From an uncultured Eubacteriales bacterium (GTDB lineage Bacteria; Bacillota; Clostridia; Christensenellales; UBA1242), in NCBI GenBank assembly GCA_902796635.1, contig CADBPU010000004.1, forward strand, positions 1-5,965: a DNA stretch of 5,965 bases, read 5' to 3'. Under the pieces are notes generated by a model that saw only the letters and a list, made by a program, of their open reading frames with translations, did no database searches and was not told where the DNA came from. Made by a program: the position numbers and the translations under genes. This document shows, piece by piece, positions 1 to 3,776 of the stretch; the stretch's first letter is position 1, and every line of letters begins with the position of its first letter.

Positions 1-1278
1 AATATCCAAGCACTTGTGCTTTGCCCAACCCGAGAACTAACTATGCAAGTGGCAGACGAAACAAGAAAAATTGCGGAGCCAATGCAAATTGATGTGTGTG
101 CTGTTTTTGGCGGAAGTAATATTGACAGACAAATCAAAAGTGTGAAAAAGAACCCACAAATTGTTATTGGCACAACGGGTAGAGTTATGGACCTTATAAA
201 GCGCAAAGCATTAAAGATTGAAAATGCGAATTCTGTTGTTTTGGATGAAGCCGATGAAATGCTTGATATGGGTTTTAGACCCGATATTGAAATGATTATG
301 AGCCATACTAAAAAAGATAAACAAACTTTGATGTTTAGTGCAACTATGCCAAAAGAAATTAAGGAGTTAGCCACAAAATACCAACAAAATCCTGTTATTA
401 TTGAAATGGGAAAAGAGAATAAAGCATTAGATAAAATTAATCAATATTATATATATGTCGACAAGAAAAATAAAAAGCGAGTACTACTTGAATTATTTTA
501 TAGTGATATATACAAAAAAAGCATTGTTTTTGTCAACACAAAAACTTTTGCTGATGATATAGAAAGTTTTTTGAGAAAAAATAGAGTGAATGCAAAAGCA
601 CTTCATGGTGATATGCGTCAAAATGAGCGTAAACGTGTGCTAAATGAGTTCAAAAATGAAAAAACGCAAATACTGGTTGCCACAGATGTTGCGGCACGTG
701 GTCTTGATATCAATGATGTGGAATATGTAATAAATTTTGATTTACCACACGAATTAGAGTTTTATGTCCACAGAATTGGTAGAACAGCTAGGGCAGGAAA
801 AAGTGGTTGTGTTATCAATATTATAACTAGTTTGGAACAATTTTCACAGATGCGAGATATAGAAAAAGCTACTAACGCAAAAATTAATTTATATAAAACA
901 GAAAGCGAAAACTTGAAACAATATTTTGTTGATACAAAAAAACTTGCAAAAGCAAGACAAAAAACAGCAAACACATACACAAAACAAAACAACAAAAAGC
1001 ACAAAAATGATAAAAAACAAAACACTCATAACTCATTTGAAGAACAGTTTTCTCAAAATAAACAATTCAAACGTTTTGCAACATTTGAATATTTTGATGA
1101 CTTTTATGGCGATGAGTATAAGGAAAAAACAAAAAACAAGTTTGCTAAGAAAATAACAAAAAATAAAAACAAAAACAAAAAATCAAAATTTGATGATCAT
1201 TATAAAAATAAAAAAAGTGGTTTTGAAAAAGGTTTCAAGCAAGGGAAAAATAAAATATACAACAACAAAAAAAGATAA
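1..1278 (+). CDS. DEAD-box RNA helicase, 5'-truncated by the window edge
   Basis: ATP-dependent RNA helicase of superfamily 2, expected to remodel RNA in the cytoplasm (ribosome assembly, mRNA decay or cold adaptation in this family). The frame is open from base 1 (first residues NIQALVLCPTREL), so the true start, the Q motif and the Walker A motif I are missing, probably some 60-70 residues. In the 425 visible residues the motifs run in order: Ia PTREL 9-13, GG in FGGSN near 36-40, Ib as TTGR 58-61 (usually TPGR), II DEAD 82-85, III SAT 113-115, IV IVFVNT 175-180, V ATDVAARGLD 227-236, VI HRIGRTAR 257-264. From about residue 305 the core gives way to a tail of about 120 residues, rich in Lys, Asn and Gln, with an acidic-aromatic patch (359-373). 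No DbpA-type RNA-binding domain is evident. CshA/DeaD-like is the closest description, but the tail is too simple to assign an orthologue. The stop codon lies in the terminator stem. Confidence 0.95.
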   Translation, partial: NIQALVLCPTRELTMQVADETRKIAEPMQIDVCAVFGGSNIDRQIKSVKKNPQIVIGTTGRVMDLIKRKALKIENANSVVLDEADEMLDMGFRPDIEMIMSHTKKDKQTLMFSATMPKEIKELATKYQQNPVIIEMGKENKALDKINQYYIYVDKKNKKRVLLELFYSDIYKKSIVFVNTKTFADDIESFLRKNRVNAKALHGDMRQNERKRVLNEFKNEKTQILVATDVAARGLDINDVEYVINFDLPHELEFYVHRIGRTARAGKSGCVINIITSLEQFSQMRDIEKATNAKINLYKTESENLKQYFVDTKKLAKARQKTANTYTKQNNKKHKNDKKQNTHNSFEEQFSQNKQFKRFATFEYFDDFYGDEYKEKTKNKFAKKITKNKNKNKKSKFDDHYKNKKSGFEKGFKQGKNKIYNNKKR

Positions 1279-1299
1279 CACATGTTTGTTATCTTTTTT
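1268..1299. terminator. Bidirectional intrinsic terminator between convergent genes
   Basis: A perfect 13-bp inverted repeat: AAAAAAGATAACA at 1268-1280 pairs with TGTTATCTTTTTT at 1287-1299 around the 6-base loop CATGTT. The A and T runs that form the outer stem give a T tract downstream of the GATAACA/TGTTATC core on either strand, so it can serve both the helicase (plus) and the rRNA methyltransferase (minus). The core is weak in GC (two G-C pairs), so its efficiency is uncertain. The position, exactly between two convergent stop codons, supports the call. Confidence 0.8.
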
Positions 1300-2629
1300 C
1301 AATCACGGCTATTGTTTCAATATGTTTTGTCTGTGGAAACATATCGTATGGTTGAATATATTTTATTTTGTATTTATCAGTTTCAAGTAAAATATGTAAA
1401 TCTCGTGCAAGAGTACTTGGGTCGCAACTCATATAAACAATTTTTGTTGGACTTGACAAAAGTATTGCATCTAATACTTTTTTATCACAGCCCTTTCTTG
1501 GTGGGTCTAGAACAATGGTTATATTATTACTTTCTTTATTTTTTAATTTATCTAAAAGATTAGGTAGTTCAACAGCACAATCGCCATTGATATTAATTAA
1601 GTTTTTTATATTATTTTTTGCTTTAAGTTGATTTGCAAGTTCTGTTGCTTGTGGCACAATTTCAATCCCAAATACTTGTTTTGCATGAGTTGAAATCATT
1701 GCAGAAAGTAGGCCTGCACCACTATATGCATCAATTACAACATCATTTTTTGTTTCTTCAAAAATCTTTTGATACATCAATTTTTTAATGTCATCATTAA
1801 CTTGTAAAAAACTTGCATTATTTATTGTGTACTTTATGCCAAAATCGTACATATCAATTTCACATAAACCATATATGTGTTTGAATTCGTTTGTCATAAT
1901 TACATTATTATTAAGTCTGTTGATATTGAGACTTATTCCCAATTTGTCAAATTTTTGAGAAAGTAATTTTATCAACAATTCAACATCTTTCAACTCATTT
2001 CCGTTAATTACAACAGTAACAAGCATTGTGTTGTTTATATCTCTTGCAACAATACTTTTGAGTAAACCTTTTTTTGTTGTTTCATCATATATTGTGTTTT
2101 TAGATTGAGATAGATATTGATTTATAGTCTCAATAAGAATTTTAATATTTGGTTTTTGTAACAAGCAATTTTCAATATCCACAATGCTGTGGCTGTTTAA
2201 TCTATACATACCAAGTTTTCTTGTTTTGGGATTTATTGGCATTGCAATTTTATTTCTATATTGATACATATTCTCACTTTCAATTAATTTTGGAATTATG
2301 TAGTCAATTTTTCCAATATTTGTTATTGCATTTTGCAAGATTTGCTGTTTTATTTTCAAACCATTTTCATAATTTGTATGTTGAAGCTGACATCCGCCAC
2401 ATTTTGTGTAATATGGGCAAGGGGCAATGCATCTTTCAACGTTTTGTTTTTCTATATTTTCTATTTTACCAATTGCAAATTTACTGTTTGCTTTTATAAT
2501 ATTTACATCAACATTTTCTCCCACCAAAGAATATGGCACAAATACAGTTTCGCCATTAAATTTTGCAACACCTTCACCATTGCAACCATAGTTTTGTATT
2601 TCTAATTTCACTTTTTCATTCTTTTGCAT
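1289..2629 (-). CDS. rlmD: 23S rRNA (uracil-C5)-methyltransferase, RlmD/RlmCD type
   Basis: SAM-dependent enzyme that makes 5-methyluridine in 23S rRNA (U1939 in E. coli for RlmD; the Bacillus homologue RlmCD also modifies U747). The 446-residue length is normal for the family. An N-terminal TRAM-like RNA-binding domain covers about residues 1-60. The [4Fe-4S] ligands match RlmD spacing: Cys71-x5-Cys77-x2-Cys80, with Cys155 as the distant fourth. The catalytic domain carries QVN at 276-278, SAM-binding DAYSGAG at 300-306, DPPRKG at 375-380, the nucleophile Cys402 in SCDPSTLARD, and Glu438 in FPQTKHIE as the probable general base. All key residues are present. The ATG starts one base after the hydrolase stop with only a weak GAG upstream (2635-2637), so translation is probably coupled. 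Sequence alone cannot tell single (U1939) from dual (U747 and U1939) specificity. A tRNA m5U54 role (TrmA) is less likely because TrmA lacks the TRAM domain and the cluster. Confidence 0.94.
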   Translation of the reverse strand: MQKNEKVKLEIQNYGCNGEGVAKFNGETVFVPYSLVGENVDVNIIKANSKFAIGKIENIEKQNVERCIAPCPYYTKCGGCQLQHTNYENGLKIKQQILQNAITNIGKIDYIIPKLIESENMYQYRNKIAMPINPKTRKLGMYRLNSHSIVDIENCLLQKPNIKILIETINQYLSQSKNTIYDETTKKGLLKSIVARDINNTMLVTVVINGNELKDVELLIKLLSQKFDKLGISLNINRLNNNVIMTNEFKHIYGLCEIDMYDFGIKYTINNASFLQVNDDIKKLMYQKIFEETKNDVVIDAYSGAGLLSAMISTHAKQVFGIEIVPQATELANQLKAKNNIKNLININGDCAVELPNLLDKLKNKESNNITIVLDPPRKGCDKKVLDAILLSSPTKIVYMSCDPSTLARDLHILLETDKYKIKYIQPYDMFPQTKHIETIAVIEKR

Positions 2630-2640
2630 ATTATCTCAAC
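2630..2640 (-). promoter_or_regulatory. Weak ribosome binding site / coupling junction of the methyltransferase gene
   Basis: The minus strand reads GTTGAGATAATATG. The hydrolase stop TAA (2633-2631) is followed by one T and then the ATG (2629-2627). The only Shine-Dalgarno-like bases are GAG at 2637-2635, five bases from the start and inside the end of the hydrolase frame. This layout suggests re-initiation by ribosomes finishing the upstream gene. Confidence 0.55.
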
Positions 2641-3551
2641 TTTTCAAACATATCAATTAGCATTGCAAACGCTTCTTTTGCACTACTCAAAAATGGTGCA
2701 TTCAAAAATGCATGTCTTGCATCTTGCCTTGATTTTTTGAAACTTAAATAGTGTAATTTCACATCATTTCTTTTTAGTAATTTTGAAAAAACTTGACTTT
2801 GAAAATGTAATTTGTCAATCTCTCCACTTGTCATAAATGTTTCAGGAAAGTCTGGTGTGACATATGATGTTGTGCTAATATCTGTATATAGTTTTGTTGT
2901 GTTATCATAAATAGATTTCCAGTACTTGTCAAGGTCTGTCATGATAGGGGAAGGGTCATGGTCTATATTTTCAAAATTGTACACTCCATAATATAGTCCA
3001 AGTCCAGCAATTTTTGAGTTCAGTTTTATTTTTTTTGCTGTTTGTTTGGCTGCAATCAAACTCACGATATGTGCACCTGCACTATCACCAACCATAAAAA
3101 CTTTATCAAAATTTGCTGATATTGAGATTTTTCGTTTTTTTAAGAGTATGTCAGTGTTTTTTATTGAATACCTTATTGCTTTTATCACATCAGCAACACA
3201 GGTCCTTATGCTTACTTTTGGCATAAGTCTATAATTTATGTTTACCACTATATATCCATATTTTGCTATTTGCTTATTAAACATAGTATAGCCATATTTA
3301 TCACCACCGCACCAAGAACCACCGTGCACATAAAATACTATTGGTAGTTTTTGATTATTAAAATTTGTTGGATACATCAAATCAAACTTTTGAAGTTTTG
3401 ATGAACCATAAGCAATATCTTTTTTAATGCAAACATTTTTTACTTTTCTATTGTGTGTAAAAACACGCAGACCCAAACTGGTCAGTGCTTTGCTTTCTGC
3501 AAGCTTCAATTTTTGATAACTTCTATTGACACTTCTTAAAATTTTTGACAT
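2631..3551 (-). CDS. Alpha/beta hydrolase, HSL/BD-FAE-like esterase family
   Basis: Predicted serine esterase or lipase; the substrate is unknown. The protein has 306 residues. The oxyanion-hole motif HGGSW is at 76-80, the nucleophile elbow GDSAG at 155-159 (Ser157), the likely acid is Asp246 in GEIDKL, and the likely base is His280 in ARHAF. The order and spacing fit the hormone-sensitive-lipase or abhydrolase-3 group. The first 45 residues are basic and show no signal peptide or membrane helix, so it is probably cytoplasmic. It is the first gene of a minus-strand pair with the rRNA methyltransferase, one base apart, and is divergent from rpoB. The ATG at 3551 is supported by a GGAG Shine-Dalgarno on the minus strand at 3556-3559. 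The fold and triad are well supported; lipase, acetyl-xylan esterase or small-ester hydrolase cannot be separated from sequence alone. Confidence 0.9.
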   Translation of the reverse strand: MSKILRSVNRSYQKLKLAESKALTSLGLRVFTHNRKVKNVCIKKDIAYGSSKLQKFDLMYPTNFNNQKLPIVFYVHGGSWCGGDKYGYTMFNKQIAKYGYIVVNINYRLMPKVSIRTCVADVIKAIRYSIKNTDILLKKRKISISANFDKVFMVGDSAGAHIVSLIAAKQTAKKIKLNSKIAGLGLYYGVYNFENIDHDPSPIMTDLDKYWKSIYDNTTKLYTDISTTSYVTPDFPETFMTSGEIDKLHFQSQVFSKLLKRNDVKLHYLSFKKSRQDARHAFLNAPFLSSAKEAFAMLIDMFEKLR

Positions 3552-3555
3552 ATTT

Positions 3556-3559
3556 CTCC
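3556..3559 (-). promoter_or_regulatory. Ribosome binding site of the hydrolase gene
   Basis: GGAG on the minus strand, four bases before the ATG at 3551 (GGAGAAATATG). The spacing is slightly short, but this is the clearest Shine-Dalgarno near the start and it fixes the chosen start codon. Confidence 0.65.
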
Positions 3560-3600
3560 AATTATTATGTTTTCAAACACTTGACAAAATTAAAAAAACT

Positions 3601-3620
3601 TATAAATTTATAAATTTATA
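3601..3620. repeat. AT-only tandem 8-mer upstream of the rpoB promoter
   Basis: TATAAATT occurs twice in tandem (3601-3608, 3609-3616) followed by a partial third copy TATA (3617-3620), ending one base before the -35 element. It is almost self-complementary. The position matches that of an UP element bound by the alpha-subunit C-terminal domains, and it also offers TATAAA-like -10 boxes on either strand. The repeat is seen directly; its role is inferred. Confidence 0.6.
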
Positions 3621-3621
3621 G

Positions 3622-3651
3622 TTGACTTTGCTGATTTTTTTGTGTTAATAT
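3622..3651 (+). promoter_or_regulatory. Sigma-A type promoter for rpoB
   Basis: The -35 TTGACT (3622-3627) and -10 TAATAT (3646-3651) are separated by 18 bases. The -10 is preceded by TGT (3643-3645), which makes an extended -10 (TGn). Transcription should begin near 3658, giving a leader of about 120 nt before the rpoB ATG. It lies directly downstream of the AT-rich tandem repeat. Each element matches four or five of six consensus bases, and it is the best promoter in the divergent gap. A perfect TTGACA at 3581-3586 has no well-spaced -10. No convincing promoter for the divergent minus-strand unit was found. Confidence 0.7.
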
Positions 3652-3662
3652 AGTATGTACTT

Positions 3663-3689
3663 TACGTAGCAAAACCTTTTGCATGCGTA
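3663..3689 (+). promoter_or_regulatory. Hairpin at the 5' end of the rpoB leader
   Basis: GCAAAA (3669-3674) and TTTTGC (3677-3682) form a perfect inverted repeat around CC. The flanking TACG (3663-3666) and CGTA (3686-3689) can pair across a small internal loop. In DNA this could be an operator-like palindrome just after the transcription start. In RNA the two-base loop would open one or two pairs. It is not followed by a T run, so it is not an obvious terminator. Its function is unknown. Confidence 0.4.
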
Positions 3690-3693
3690 TTTA

Positions 3694-3732
3694 TTTGAAT
3701 TTGTGAATTAATTTTATCACATAAAATTCAAA
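3694..3732 (+). promoter_or_regulatory. Overlapping inverted repeats in the rpoB leader
   Basis: Two mutually exclusive pairings share this stretch. One is AATTTTAT (3710-3717) with ATAAAATT (3721-3728) around CAC, a perfect palindrome of the kind a dimeric regulator could bind. The other is TTTGAATTT (3694-3702) with AAATTCAAA (3724-3732), extended by GTG (3703-3705) with CAC (3718-3720) after a three-base bulge. Inverted repeats are common by chance in sequence this AT-rich, so function is only suggested. Confidence 0.35.
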
Positions 3733-3759
3733 CACACAACAGAATAGATTAAATATTTG

Positions 3760-3766
3760 AAGGAGA
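3760..3766 (+). promoter_or_regulatory. Ribosome binding site of rpoB
   Basis: AAGGAGA lies upstream of the ATG at 3777, with 11 bases between the AGGAG core (3761-3765) and the start, slightly longer than usual. The rpoB frame has an in-frame TAA at 3750-3752 and no other ATG or GTG between it and 3777, so this site supports the chosen start. Confidence 0.75.
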
Positions 3767-3776
3767 ATTATTATCA

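Noticed and set aside
940..1275. A-rich stretch as a nucleotide repeat or phase-variable tract
   Set aside because: There is no long homopolymer or regular unit. The A-richness follows from Lys and Asn codons in the helicase tail.
2149..2751. Plus-strand open frames opposite the methyltransferase and hydrolase
   Set aside because: The translations are Phe/Leu/Tyr-rich shadows of AT-rich coding sequence on the other strand, without start signals. The apparent membrane-like character is an artefact.
3552..3776. tRNA, riboswitch or other known structured RNA in the divergent gap
   Set aside because: There is no cloverleaf, T-box or recognisable riboswitch core, and the stems are short and AT-rich.
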